Positions 48,940-57,369 of a stretch of DNA of 64,000 nt are shown here, piece by piece. The stretch is from Streptacidiphilus sp041262525. Its GTDB lineage: Bacteria; Actinomycetota; Actinomycetes; Streptomycetales; Streptomycetaceae. Each line of letters opens with the position of its first letter. Positions within the stretch are counted from its first letter, which is position 1. The notes under the pieces are model-generated. The model searched no databases and was not told the origin of the DNA. It saw nothing but the letters and a program-made list of their open reading frames with translations. The position numbers and the translations under genes were made by a program. The stretch is from assembly GCF_041262525.1 (NCBI RefSeq), contig NZ_JBGCCK010000031.1:1-64000 (forward strand), read 5' to 3'.

Positions 48940-49218
48940 TCACCCCTCGGCCGGCACCAGGAGCCTGCCGTGGAGCAGGTCTCGCACGGCGTCTTCGAGG
49001 ATTTCCACGGTCCGACGCAGCTCGTGGTTCTCCGCGACGAGCGGGTTGTCCTTGTCGGGGTTCTTCTCGAACGCCGCGTCCAGCCCTGCGAGACGCTCCT
49101 GCAGTGTGCCCTCCGGCGCGTTCACCCCACGGGCAGCCATCCGCGCCTCTCGCTCGGCCGCCCACCGGGCCAGCTCGCCGCGCTGCTCGGCGCTGAACTG
49201 GTTCGAGCTGTCGTCCAT
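48940..49218 (-). CDS. Hypothetical small coiled-coil protein downstream of the relaxase
   Basis: A 92-aa protein starting at ATG 49218 with GAGGAGAA about 5-7 nt upstream. It is acidic and helical, with a C-terminal coiled coil (NHELRRTVEILEDAVRDLLH). It lies 21 bp after the relaxase stop on the same strand and is likely cotranscribed. Its role is unknown; a relaxosome accessory function is possible from context. Confidence 0.75.
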   Translation of the reverse strand: MDDSSNQFSAEQRGELARWAAEREARMAARGVNAPEGTLQERLAGLDAAFEKNPDKDNPLVAENHELRRTVEILEDAVRDLLHGRLLVPAEG

Positions 49219-49239
49219 GTCCGTTCTCCTCTGCGCTTC

Positions 49240-52200
49240 TCAGGTGCCTGGTCCCCGGCGGGGGCCAGAAGTCGGTCCGGGGCGCTGCTGAAGCTGCTGC
49301 TCGTCCGCAGCGCGTCGGCGGGCTCGCCGCCCAGGGGCGGTCTCGGGGTCCGGGCGGGCGGCCGACTGCGCCGCCAGGCCACGGTGGGCACGCTCGGCGT
49401 CGCGCAGGGCCGTGATCTCGGCCAGTCTCTGCTGAATGCGGGAGCGCTGGAAGAGCGTCATGGCGGCCTGGAGTTCCGACCACGCCAGGCGTTGCTCCTC
49501 CTCGTCCGGGCATTCACCCAGCGGGTCCGCAGCCTCAGTCTGATGCATCATCCGGTAGGTCGCCAAGGCCGTTACCAGGTCCCGCCATTGCCGCTGCTGC
49601 TCTGGGTCCTCGGCGTCCGGAGCGGGGATCTGCTGCACCCACTCCTCCATCGGAGCCTCCGAGGCCATCGCCCGGAACAGGGCCACGTCCGCGAACGCGG
49701 CAGCCGCGGCCGAGACCGCACCGCGGTCCTGCGGGTCCGCGATCTGGCCCTCCAGCATCCGAAGCAGCAGGTTCTCCGCCGTGCGGGCTGCGATGCGCAT
49801 CCCCTGGGACGGGTCATCGGGCCGGGCGACAGCTGCTGCCCACGCCCGTGTGCGACGGGCGACCAGGTCAACCCGCTCCTGGAACACCGCCCAGGCGTGC
49901 GCGTCTCGCGGCTCATCCGGCTGCGGGCCTAGGCCCACGGCGCTCTCGTCCAGCCCGTAGCGTTGGCGCCACACCTCAACCAGTGCGGCCGTGCGCTCCC
50001 ACAGGGCACGCAGCTCGCTGTCCGCGCTCGGCACCGGCCCGAGGGGCCTGCTCCACGCCGGCGGCTCAGCCGCCAGCAGCATGCCGTTGTGCTGCAACCG
50101 CTCGGCCAGGATGATCCGCCGCTCCACCAAGTGCTGACGCCATCCGGCCGGGGTGTCCTGGTCGCGCAGGGCTGCCGACGCCGCCAGCCAGTCGGGCAGT
50201 GCTCCGGAGTGGTCCGGGGTGGGCGCGGGCCCATCAGGAAGCCGGGTGCGAAGACGACGTTCGGCATCGACACGGTCCGCGATCACCTGCGCCAGCCGCA
50301 GGCGATCCGCCGCAGCCTCCTGCCGGTAGTGGTTCTCCGACAGCTCGGCGATGGTGGTCTCCAGTGGCTGGCGCGCGGTCCGGCTGGCGCTCGTGCGGGG
50401 CTCGCGCTGCCAGTCCTCGCGCATACGGTCCAGCGGCTGCATCGCTCGCCGGAGCCGCTGCTCCCTGCGCAGCAGCGAGTGTTCTGCGGCGGCGAAGCGC
50501 TCGCCTTGCTGGTCGCCCTCGGCCTCGGCTTGCCGCATCCGCCGGCGGGTGTCGGCGATGGCGTCGGCCAGCTGGCTGCGGGTGAGTTGGCCGTAGGTAC
50601 GACGCGGCCAGGCGGGGTGCGGCAGGCCCTCGACCACGACGGGACGCGGCTGTCCGGCCACGGCTGCGTCGGCGCGCTGAAGCTCCTCCAGCGCCTCGGC
50701 GCGACGCTGCTGCGCGCGGTCGAACAGTCGCTGCAGCTGCTCGTTCGTTAGGTCCCGCAGAGGGCGACTGCCGCCGGGCTCCGCCTCGCGCTCGGCAGCG
50801 CGTTCAGCCGCCCGCTGGCCCTCTTCGACCACCTCGTCGATCCGCCAGGACAGCACGGCGGACAGGAATTCGGCACCGTGGAAGTCCCGTTGCCCGTACG
50901 CGGTTTTCAGTAGACGGCCGGCGTCCCAGCCGACGGCCTCGCCCTGGGCAAGGGAGCGCTCGACCGCGGACCAAGCATCGAGGGCGATGAAGTCTTCAGC
51001 GGCTGCCCCGAGGACGCGGCGGGCGAGGGCCCGCAGGCGGTGGGACTGCGCGCGGGCGTAGACGTCGGTGTACTCGGCGGCCAGCCGGCGGATGCTGTAG
51101 GTCCGTTCCTGTTCCGCCTGGATGGCCTCGTGGGCGGAGACCGAGGCGCTGTTGCTGCGGGCGACGGAGTCCAGGACATCCTGCATGCTCCGCCCCTCCT
51201 CGGCGACGACGGCCAGGCGGTTGGAGAGCCGCCCACGAGTGGCCATCACGTAGGCGGACTCGCGGCTGGTCCGGGCGGTCACCAGGCCGTGGGCGGTGTC
51301 CACGGTCAGGCCCTGGGCACGGTGCACGGTGCAGGCGTAACCGAGCTGGCCGTGGCGACGCAGGTACCGGGCAGGTAGGACCGCACGTCCGTGGTGCCCG
51401 GTGTGGCGGACCGTAGCGTTGCCGTTGTCGTCCAGGGCCTCGATCTGCCACTGGTCGCCGTTCTTGACCCAGTCCTTTCCGCCCATGGTCAGCAGACGGC
51501 GCTGGTTCCGGCGGGTGACGATCAGGTCGCCGACGGCGGCCTGCGCGTCGTCTCGCAGGGGGATCGAGCGGGAGAGGTCGAGCTGCCCCGAAGCGACCTG
51601 GAAGCTCTGGGCGCGAAGGTTGAGCTCCCGGACGCTGTCGTCGTCATCGGCCATCATCAGCGACAGCAGGCCCTGCTCCGTGTCGGCCTGCCACACCTGA
51701 AAGACGCGGTCGAGCATGTCCTCGCTGTTGCCGCCGATGATGCGCCCGTTCGTGAGGTGCCACGTCCACGCGTCGGCGGGGTCGCCGTCGCGCAGTGCCA
51801 GGGTGGCTTCACTCTCGCCCTCGGTCCGGAACCGGTGCAGTTGCTCCAGTTCCACTGAGCCGACCTCGCGGGCGATCAGCCGCAGGACGCCACCGGACTC
51901 CACAGCTCCGAGTTGGGCGGGGTCGCCGATGAGCCGGACCATCGCGCCGGCGGCGATGGCGTCGTCCACGATGCCCGCGAGACGGCGCGTGCCCGCCATC
52001 CCTGCCTCGTCGATGATGAGGACGTCGCCGGGCCGCAGCTGGCAGTCGTACCGGACGCGACGGCCTTCCGCGAGGCGATGACGCTGCTCGGTCCAGCTGT
52101 GCAGCGTGTGGGCGTCCACGTGGAGATCGGCCTTGAGAACCGCAGCGGCACGGCTGGAAGGTGCGAGCGGAATCACCCTTCCGCCCGAGGCCTGAACGGC

Positions 52201-54018
52201 GTCGCGAACGAGCTGCAGCGCGGTGGTCTTGCCTGAGCCGGCGGGCCCGATGCCGACCTGCACGAGCCGCTCCGAGCAGGCGAAGCTCTCCGCCAGGCGC
52301 CGTTGCCCGGTGTCCAGCTGCGGCCCGGCGAACACCGTCGATGCCTGCGCGAAGACCTCTGCCGAAACGGCGGGGATGGCGGCGGACAGCGCCGCGTCCA
52401 GGATCCGCGCCTCGGCGGCCAGGACCGCCGTTGAGGTGAAGAGTCGCGACTCCCGGCGGCGGTAGATGCTGGTGCCGTCGGCTCGCTGCAGGGGCGCGAA
52501 GGCCGGGTTGATGTCCGGCGGGGTGATGTCCAACGAGCCGTTGGTCAGAACCAGTTGCGCGACGTGTTCGGCCAGTCCGCGAGTATCCCCGCGCCCCTTG
52601 GTGGCCCGGACGATGTGCCGCCGGGCCTCCGCCAGCACGTGCCGCTCTGCCCAGACCGCCCGCTCCTCGGAGACAACCCCCAGCACGTCTTCGGCGAGTT
52701 GCTTCAGATCGAGGGACGCCACCGGATCGCGGTCGCGGCCCCCAGGGCTGACGGCCTGACGGCAGCGCTGGAGCAAGGTGTCGATGCGAGAGTCGCCGAA
52801 CACCTCGACGGCCTCGGCCCGCCACGCGGCCCGCAGGTCGAACAGGGACCGGGCCTTCTTCTTCTTGGGCCGCGTCTGCTGCGCGGCCTGCTGGATCAAC
52901 GCCATCCGAGCGGCGGTGTCGGGCTCCTTGCCGTACCTCCGGCGGTAGTCCGCCAGGAGCACGGCCAAGTCCCTGCGGATGTCCTGGGCGCGCTTGGAGA
53001 AGGCCTCGACCAGGTCGTCGTCAATCCCACTGATGGCCATCACCGGCCGCTTGCCGGGGGTCACTTCGCGCTCTTCCGCCTGCACGCCGAGGCGTCGGCA
53101 CAGCTCCTCAATCACGCGCTGGTTGTACAGCTCGCTGGCCGCGACGCACATGGCGTAGAGAAGCTTTCCATCGATGGTGCGCCACTTGCCATCAGTGCCC
53201 AGCACCTTGTTGGCCACGACGACGTGGTCATGTAGAAGAGGGTCTCCGCACCGGCTGTCGTAGTGCCTGTAGCGCGCCGCGATCAGGCCTCCGCAGACAT
53301 CCTCCTGGGCGATCCCGTTGATGCCGGTGCGGGTGGCCAGGGCGTGCTCTTCGATCCAGGCCAAGGTTTCCTCTATGGCCTGTTCGTGAGCTGCTTCGAC
53401 CTCAAGTCGGGTGGCCTCGTCGCCCAGTGCCCAGATGATGGACCCGTACTTGTTCCGGAAAACATGGTCATAGCCGGCAACCGCCTGGCGGGTACAGGCG
53501 GTGTTCGCACTGATGTAGCGGCTCAGCTCCTCCGCGTCCTTCGGGGAGCGGCCGAAGTCGGCTCGGAAGGCGATGGCGCCGACCTTGCCGCGCTGCTGCT
53601 TGCGCTCCTCGTCGGTTGCCGTGCTGCCCTTGCGGGCCTCGAACGCCTGGATGGCGTCCTGGATTTGAGCCGCCAGTGGGCCTTCGGTCTGGTCGTAGCG
53701 GTAGTAGCGCCGGCCCAGTCGAACCAGCCGCATAGCCTGGGCGGACGTCGCTCCGTCGGCGATGGCCTGCTCGATGATTTGCTCTGCGTTCGGATGAAGT
53801 CCCTCGCCGTACAAGGCCTGCATCTGGCTCTCGGAAACGGTGCCGGAGACACCGAGTTCGGCGATCCCCCTGCCGACCCAGACGCCGGGCGGATTGCCGT
53901 CGGCATGGTAGTAGTCGCCGATCTTCCGGTCGGCCGTGCGGCGCTCGTCGCCAGTCGCGATCTCTCGCGAGTAGTACAGGTAACCATCACCAGCGGACAG
54001 CTTGTGAATGGTCATCAT
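49240..54018 (-). CDS. mobF: MobF-family relaxase/helicase (TraI/TrwC/TraA type)
   Basis: A 1592-aa protein starting at ATG 54018 (ATGATG). The N-terminal relaxase domain has clustered tyrosines for DNA cleavage (Y13, Y15, Y16 in GYLYYSREIATGD), then YYHADGNPPGVWVGRGIAELG. A metal-binding histidine triad (H251, H263, H265 in HYDSRCGDPLLHDHVVV) has spacing like that of F TraI. The C-terminal half is a RecD-like SF1 helicase: Walker A GPAGSGKTT (K597), LIIDEAGMAG, IGDPAQLGAVESGG, and a final YACTVHRAQGLTVD motif. A helical tail of about 600 residues follows. MobF relaxases nick oriT, stay bound to the 5' end and unwind the strand as it is exported. The candidate oriT lies directly upstream. It faces, rather than joins, the channel operon. 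Confidence 0.95.
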   Translation of the reverse strand: MMTIHKLSAGDGYLYYSREIATGDERRTADRKIGDYYHADGNPPGVWVGRGIAELGVSGTVSESQMQALYGEGLHPNAEQIIEQAIADGATSAQAMRLVRLGRRYYRYDQTEGPLAAQIQDAIQAFEARKGSTATDEERKQQRGKVGAIAFRADFGRSPKDAEELSRYISANTACTRQAVAGYDHVFRNKYGSIIWALGDEATRLEVEAAHEQAIEETLAWIEEHALATRTGINGIAQEDVCGGLIAARYRHYDSRCGDPLLHDHVVVANKVLGTDGKWRTIDGKLLYAMCVAASELYNQRVIEELCRRLGVQAEEREVTPGKRPVMAISGIDDDLVEAFSKRAQDIRRDLAVLLADYRRRYGKEPDTAARMALIQQAAQQTRPKKKKARSLFDLRAAWRAEAVEVFGDSRIDTLLQRCRQAVSPGGRDRDPVASLDLKQLAEDVLGVVSEERAVWAERHVLAEARRHIVRATKGRGDTRGLAEHVAQLVLTNGSLDITPPDINPAFAPLQRADGTSIYRRRESRLFTSTAVLAAEARILDAALSAAIPAVSAEVFAQASTVFAGPQLDTGQRRLAESFACSERLVQVGIGPAGSGKTTALQLVRDAVQASGGRVIPLAPSSRAAAVLKADLHVDAHTLHSWTEQRHRLAEGRRVRYDCQLRPGDVLIIDEAGMAGTRRLAGIVDDAIAAGAMVRLIGDPAQLGAVESGGVLRLIAREVGSVELEQLHRFRTEGESEATLALRDGDPADAWTWHLTNGRIIGGNSEDMLDRVFQVWQADTEQGLLSLMMADDDDSVRELNLRAQSFQVASGQLDLSRSIPLRDDAQAAVGDLIVTRRNQRRLLTMGGKDWVKNGDQWQIEALDDNGNATVRHTGHHGRAVLPARYLRRHGQLGYACTVHRAQGLTVDTAHGLVTARTSRESAYVMATRGRLSNRLAVVAEEGRSMQDVLDSVARSNSASVSAHEAIQAEQERTYSIRRLAAEYTDVYARAQSHRLRALARRVLGAAAEDFIALDAWSAVERSLAQGEAVGWDAGRLLKTAYGQRDFHGAEFLSAVLSWRIDEVVEEGQRAAERAAEREAEPGGSRPLRDLTNEQLQRLFDRAQQRRAEALEELQRADAAVAGQPRPVVVEGLPHPAWPRRTYGQLTRSQLADAIADTRRRMRQAEAEGDQQGERFAAAEHSLLRREQRLRRAMQPLDRMREDWQREPRTSASRTARQPLETTIAELSENHYRQEAAADRLRLAQVIADRVDAERRLRTRLPDGPAPTPDHSGALPDWLAASAALRDQDTPAGWRQHLVERRIILAERLQHNGMLLAAEPPAWSRPLGPVPSADSELRALWERTAALVEVWRQRYGLDESAVGLGPQPDEPRDAHAWAVFQERVDLVARRTRAWAAAVARPDDPSQGMRIAARTAENLLLRMLEGQIADPQDRGAVSAAAAAFADVALFRAMASEAPMEEWVQQIPAPDAEDPEQQRQWRDLVTALATYRMMHQTEAADPLGECPDEEEQRLAWSELQAAMTLFQRSRIQQRLAEITALRDAERAHRGLAAQSAARPDPETAPGRRARRRAADEQQLQQRPGPTSGPRRGPGT

Positions 54019-54046
54019 ATGTTCAGCTTACCTTGTGACATTGTGA
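54002..54046. repeat. Three TTGTGA repeats at the relaxase start
   Basis: TTGTGA occurs at 54002-54007, 54033-54038 and 54041-54046; two copies extend to TTGTGAATG. The last two are separated by 2 bp. They flank the relaxase start codon and would lie over its promoter or leader, which suggests an autoregulatory or relaxosome-protein binding site. Confidence 0.45.
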
Positions 54047-54234
54047 ATGCAAGAGCTTTGATCGTGAAGGCAGTTGAGGTGTGGAAGGAGAGGTGGAGAA
54101 GGCGAGGAACGAGCCGAGCCGCCGAGCCGACACACCTCAACTGCCTTCACGATCCGCGCAGCGCAGTGGGCCGTCCCCAGGTTGCGCTCTCCTGAGCGCA
54201 ACCTGGGGACGGCCGCCGTTCCGGCTTGTCCACA
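54019..54234. other. Candidate origin of transfer (oriT) region
   Basis: A gene-free stretch between the relaxase and the divergent 138-aa gene. It contains a perfect 24-bp inverted repeat (54060-54083 and 54131-54154) around a 47-nt purine-rich spacer. A second perfect repeat of 20 bp follows, GGCCGTCCCCAGGTTGCGCT at 54169-54188 and its complement at 54195-54214, with a 6-nt loop. MobF oriTs typically lie next to the relaxase gene and contain such repeats. GGTGTGG at the inner edge of the left arm resembles the F-type nick region, which is only suggestive. A DnaA-box-like TTGTCCACA is at 54226-54234. Position and structure are seen; the oriT function is inferred. Confidence 0.6.
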
Positions 54235-54388
54235 GGAAGACGATCACGAATCCGCTTCGGCTCGGCCGTAGCTGAAGGAGCGCCAGCAAATCGGACGGCT
54301 CGGGACCCTCCGGGTCGGCCGTCGGCGGGTGACAATGGCGGGGCAGTGATCAGTCAGGGGAGGGGCACCGGCCAGTCTGGGGAGGACG

Positions 54389-54805
54389 ATGATGGCGGAA
54401 CGCAGGGGCTCGCGCGCGGTCGCGGCACGCGAGAAGGCAAGGGCCCGCACGGTGGCAGCTCGCGAGCGGGAGCAGCGCCTCGAGGACCTGGCGACGACGT
54501 GGTTCGAGGTAGGCGAACAGATCGGGGATCTCCGGGAGGCTGCGCAAGCGCGGATCGACCAGTACGTGACCCGGATCAACGGTGATCTGGGACAGCAAGT
54601 CAGCGAGCTTGAGCAGAGGTCGACGGAAGCCGCGGCGGAGATGCTGGAGCTGACCAACGCCTCCGATGTCGCCGACCGCCTCGGCATCCCCCTCGCAAAG
54701 GTGCGAGAGATCAAGGCAGCACGGGAGGCCAGCGGCGCGAGCGGCGACGCTGTGACTGCATCAGGGCCGTCACCTCTCGCGCAGGCCGGCTCCGTGGCGC
54801 CGTAG
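54389..54805 (+). CDS. Small helical protein beside oriT (possible relaxosome accessory)
   Basis: A 138-aa protein. ATG at 54389 (ATGATG) has GGGGAGG upstream. The N-terminus is Arg/Ala-rich and basic (AERRGSRAVAAREKARARTV), followed by a coiled coil (LEDLATTWFEVGEQIGDLREA). A short helix-turn-helix-like segment follows (ASDVADRLGIPLAKVREIKA). It is divergent from the relaxase across the candidate oriT. A DNA-binding relaxosome component or regulator is a reasonable guess but unproven. Confidence 0.7.
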   Translation: MMAERRGSRAVAAREKARARTVAAREREQRLEDLATTWFEVGEQIGDLREAAQARIDQYVTRINGDLGQQVSELEQRSTEAAAEMLELTNASDVADRLGIPLAKVREIKAAREASGASGDAVTASGPSPLAQAGSVAP

Positions 54806-54827
54806 CGGGCGAGCACGGGAAGCAGAA

Positions 54828-54877
54828 CGCGTGCAGCCCCGCCCTGACTGTTACCACTCAGAGCGGGTCTGCACGCG
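54828..54877. terminator. Bidirectional terminator
   Basis: A long stem between convergent genes: outer arms CGCGTGCAG (54828-54836) and CTGCACGCG (54869-54877) are perfect. Inner pairing (CCGC...CCTGA with TCAGA...GCGG) continues the stem. It can serve the 138-aa gene on the plus strand and the 122-aa gene on the minus strand. Confidence 0.65.
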
Positions 54878-54882
54878 CGGAT

Positions 54883-55251
54883 TCAGCGCTGTTCGGCGGG
54901 TGGAGCGATCACCCATGATTGTGGGCTCAGCGGTGCTGGCGTCGGTGTCACGGGAGCTGTTACCGGCGCTGGCGAGACGATGGGAGCGGGGCCGAAACCG
55001 CCAGCGGGGCCCGGCACTCCGGCGGGCTTGGGTGCGCGGCGCAGTACCGCGCCGGCGCCGACCTCGATCCGCCAGGGCTGCTCGGTGCTGAACAGCATCC
55101 AGAGCGGTTCGCCGTCTCTGGTGGTCCTCTCGTACCTGCTCAGGCGAAAGCCGACGGTCGATCCGTCCGGCGTGATGACTTCCACCGCCGCGTCGATCCA
55201 CTCCGGAGTGAGGTCTTCGATGGGCCGCTCGTCCATGGTGGGCTGAGTCAC
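54883..55251 (-). CDS. Hypothetical protein with Pro-rich tail
   Basis: A 122-aa protein. The GTG at 55251 is preferred because AAAGGGGAG lies just upstream. Residues 1-65 form a small beta-rich domain (PEWIDAAVEVITPDGSTVGF, RLSRYERTTRDGEPLWMLF). The rest is Pro/Ala-rich and probably disordered. It is not recognised, and lies on its own transcription unit between two terminators. Confidence 0.65.
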   Translation of the reverse strand: MTQPTMDERPIEDLTPEWIDAAVEVITPDGSTVGFRLSRYERTTRDGEPLWMLFSTEQPWRIEVGAGAVLRRAPKPAGVPGPAGGFGPAPIVSPAPVTAPVTPTPAPLSPQSWVIAPPAEQR

Positions 55252-55339
55252 GGGCTCCCCTTTCCCGAGGGCGCCTTGCGGACAGGCGCTGAGACTCGAC
55301 ACTACCTCTGCCGCACCCCGTACGGGCTGGCAAAAGGGA

Positions 55340-55374
55340 GGTCCCTCCCGGCACCCGTAAGGCCGGAAGGGACC
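55340..55374 (-). terminator. Terminator of the 58.2-55.4 kb minus-strand operon
   Basis: Inverted repeat of 13 nt with one wobble-type mismatch, GGTCCCTCCCGGC (55340-55352) and GCCGGAAGGGACC (55362-55374), 9-nt loop. It lies about 20 bp after the stop of the 149-aa gene. Confidence 0.7.
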
Positions 55375-55394
55375 TTGTACTGCGGCAGGCGGCG

Positions 55395-55844
55395 CTAGGA
55401 GTCGCTGCGGTGAAGCGTCAAGCGGCGGGCCTCAGCACGCCCTCGGAGGTAGTCGTCCTCGAAGTTGCGCCGGAGGTAGTCGTTACCATCCATCGGCTCG
55501 GACGGGCTCGGGATGTCGCTGTCGTACGTCGTGCACCCGAGGACGAAGGCGTACTGCCGCTCGGACGCGAAGAGCTGGCTGCCCCAAGGCTCCCAGCACC
55601 ACATGCCGTCGCCGATCGGGTAGCGCTGGTGGGCGTCCGGGAAGACCAGGAGGACTCCGCCGTCGCCGTCGTGGGCGGCGGTCCAGGTGAATCGGACGGC
55701 GTCCCCTTCCCAGGCAGCGGTCACCTCGCGGGTGTCCGCGCTCAGGTCGTCGATGATCTGGCAGACGGTCTGACGGCTGAACAGGTAGGTGGAGGAACGG
55801 TCCTGGGGCAACTTGGTCGGCAGGCCGAGGTAGGGGCCGTGCAT
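55395..55844 (-). CDS. Hypothetical protein
   Basis: A 149-aa protein. The ATG at 55844 has GAGG 5 nt upstream; the same frame is open further upstream but has arginine-rich non-coding character there. The protein is soluble, acidic at its C-terminus (GNDYLRRNFEDDYLRGRAEA) and Trp/Phe-rich in the middle (GDGMWCWEPWGSQLFASERQ). It follows the 239-aa gene by 32 bp and is last in its operon. Family unknown. Confidence 0.7.
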   Translation of the reverse strand: MHGPYLGLPTKLPQDRSSTYLFSRQTVCQIIDDLSADTREVTAAWEGDAVRFTWTAAHDGDGGVLLVFPDAHQRYPIGDGMWCWEPWGSQLFASERQYAFVLGCTTYDSDIPSPSEPMDGNDYLRRNFEDDYLRGRAEARRLTLHRSDS

Positions 55845-55876
55845 GGTGGCCTCGACGGTGACGAGCGTCGGCTCCC

Positions 55877-56596
55877 CTACCGGCTCTTGAACGAGCGAGA
55901 CGCGCAGGAGTGTGATCCACTCTGGGCGGGGACGGAGTCGCTCAGAGCGGTGAGGAGCCGGTCGTAGTCCGAGTCGCCCAGGTCGGCCGGGAACCGCGAG
56001 CCGTCCGCGTAGATCAGCGTCGTGGCCCGAGCGTCCCAGTAGAGCGGGATCCCGGCGCAGTCGCCGCCCATGTATGCCGCGCTGATGGCCCCGGTCTCCA
56101 GGCCGATCAGCGCTGCGCCCTCGTGGCGCTGCGGGATGCCGCTGATGGCGTCGCGCGCTGCCTTGATGACCCGGTGGTCCGCACAGGGGACGAGGTGGCG
56201 GACAGGGGCGAGCATGTAGTCGCCATTGTCCGCCGTGACGGCCCGCTGGAGCGGCCCGGCATAGCCCCGTCCGCTTGGGGTCGCCCGGTGCTGGAGCTCG
56301 CCGGCGGGGCTGGTTCCGGCGGGCTCGCGGGTGCGGCCGCAGTGCCCGCACGGGCCGTCGATGTCCGGGTGGCTAATGCGGTAGGAGGCGTCCTCGTTCA
56401 TCACCAGTGTCGTGAGGGCGTTGGTCTCCTCGGCACCGAGCTGCAGGGTGTGCGCGGGGCCGCCCGGGTCGGTGATGGTGATGGTCGTCATGGCCGTGGT
56501 GTCGTCACCGCACATCGGCCACTCGGCGAAGAAATGGGTCAGGGTCTGCGCCAGGACTGAGCCCGGTGTCAGTGCGGGGTTCTGCTCTGCTTCCAT
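55877..56596 (-). CDS. Hypothetical protein with possible zinc motif
   Basis: A 239-aa protein starting at ATG 56596 with CGGAGGG upstream. It has a CGHC motif (PCGHCGRTRE) and a second Cys pair further on (LVPCADHRVI), which could bind zinc, and a C-terminal domain with strands (DCAGIPLYWDARATTLIYAD). No known family identified. Its leader contains the AGGGCAA hairpin at 56626-56652. The ribosome site lies in a small hairpin, GTCCC-GGA-GGGAC, directly before the start. Confidence 0.75.
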   Translation of the reverse strand: MEAEQNPALTPGSVLAQTLTHFFAEWPMCGDDTTAMTTITITDPGGPAHTLQLGAEETNALTTLVMNEDASYRISHPDIDGPCGHCGRTREPAGTSPAGELQHRATPSGRGYAGPLQRAVTADNGDYMLAPVRHLVPCADHRVIKAARDAISGIPQRHEGAALIGLETGAISAAYMGGDCAGIPLYWDARATTLIYADGSRFPADLGDSDYDRLLTALSDSVPAQSGSHSCASRSFKSR

Positions 56597-56625
56597 GGTT
56601 GTCCCTCCGGGACCGGCAGGTGGAG

Positions 56626-56652
56626 CGGCAAAGACTTGCCCTGTCTTCGCCG
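56626..56652 (-). ncRNA. Leader hairpin with AGGGCAA loop, copy 1
   Basis: On the transcript: CGGCGAAGAC, loop AGGGCAA, GTCTTTGCCG (10 bp including one G-U), directly followed by CUCCACC and then the ribosome site of the 239-aa gene. Same loop and downstream motif as the other copies, although the stem sequence differs. Confidence 0.75.
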
Positions 56653-56674
56653 CAAGGGTGTTGCAGGTGCTACG

Positions 56675-56740
56675 TGGCCACGGCAGGGCTCGAACCTGCG
56701 GGCTGCGGTGTTCACCGCTGCCCCACCGGCGTTCGCGGCC
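56675..56740 (-). ncRNA. tRNA-like element 1
   Basis: On the minus strand, GGCCGCG at the 5' side can pair over 7 bp with CGTGGCC at the 3' side. Just inside is a T-arm, GCAGG-TTCGAGC-CCTGC, followed after the stem by A. A hairpin GCGGTGAACACCGC occupies the middle, but its loop is too short for an anticodon arm and no CCA is encoded. The element is therefore a tRNA mimic or decayed tRNA, located between two genes of one operon. A second related copy is at 57370-57434. Confidence 0.5.
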
Positions 56741-56742
56741 TT

Positions 56743-56776
56743 GCTGCTGCGCCAGCTGAGCTGCTGGCGCAGCAGC
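56743..56776 (-). other. 14-bp hairpin before tRNA-like element 1
   Basis: Perfect inverted repeat, GCTGCTGCGCCAGC and GCTGGCGCAGCAGC with a 6-nt loop, 16 nt after the stop of the 168-aa gene and 2 nt before the tRNA-like element. It could act as an attenuator or processing signal. Confidence 0.65.
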
Positions 56777-56792
56777 ACCGTGCGGACCCGGC

Positions 56793-57299
56793 CTACTTCG
56801 AGGCCAGACCTTGCTCTGCAGCGCGCTGCCTGAGCTGAGCCAAGGCGGCTTGCGCGTAGGGGGTTTGATGCGGCGGACCGAAGAACGGGAGGTCGAGGGC
56901 CATCGCGCGGGCGTCGTAGGCGAGGTCCGCGAGGTGCAGGCGGGTGAGGTCGTCCAGGTCCGCCCTGCGCGCCCGAGTGCGCGCGTCGTGAGCCATGGCC
57001 AGAAGCTCAACAGTCACCTGGGGTACACCTTCGGTGGCATCGCGCAGCAGCTGGAGTGCGTGGGGAGTCTCGGCGTGCTCAGCGACTCCGGGCCGGCTGG
57101 TGATTCGCGCGGCTACGGTGTTGGCCGCACTGACGCGGGCGGCTATGGCTCGGACCCGGTCGCCGGTCATGAGCTGGTGGTGAACCCTGGCCGAAAGGCG
57201 GGTCGCGGCGTAGGCGAGCCGGTACAGACGACGGACGTCGCGGTCGATGTCGGCTCGGCGCCGCCTGAGGGGCAGCCTGTACACGTTGGTGTCGTTCAT
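56793..57299 (-). CDS. Hypothetical helical protein
   Basis: A 168-aa protein starting at ATG 57299 with GGGAG upstream. It is basic at the N-terminus (YRLPLRRRRADIDRDVRRLY) and otherwise almost wholly helical and Ala/Arg-rich, without a recognised domain. The leader carries hairpin copy 2, and GACTCC after the hairpin is the exact complement of GGAGTC, which contains the ribosome site, so the site may be masked. Confidence 0.7.
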   Translation of the reverse strand: MNDTNVYRLPLRRRRADIDRDVRRLYRLAYAATRLSARVHHQLMTGDRVRAIAARVSAANTVAARITSRPGVAEHAETPHALQLLRDATEGVPQVTVELLAMAHDARTRARRADLDDLTRLHLADLAYDARAMALDLPFFGPPHQTPYAQAALAQLRQRAAEQGLASK

Positions 57300-57327
57300 G
57301 CGGACTCCCAGGTTGGGTGATGGAGTC

Positions 57328-57355
57328 GCACGGGGACTTGCCCTGTCCCGCGTGC
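57328..57355 (-). ncRNA. Leader hairpin with AGGGCAA loop, copy 2
   Basis: Transcript: GCACGCGGGAC, loop AGGGCAA, GTCCCCGTGC (10 bp with one bulged base), followed by GACUCCAUCACC and the start region of the 168-aa gene. Confidence 0.7.
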
Positions 57356-57369
57356 TGTCTGCATGTGCG

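Noticed and set aside
54074..54090. Assignment of an exact nick site from similarity of GGTGTGG to the F plasmid.
   Set aside because: The match is only seven bases; kept as a hint in the oriT entry.
54226..54234. A DnaA box (TTGTCCACA) marking a replication origin.
   Set aside because: A single 9-mer is expected about once by chance in a window this size and no cluster or initiator gene is nearby.
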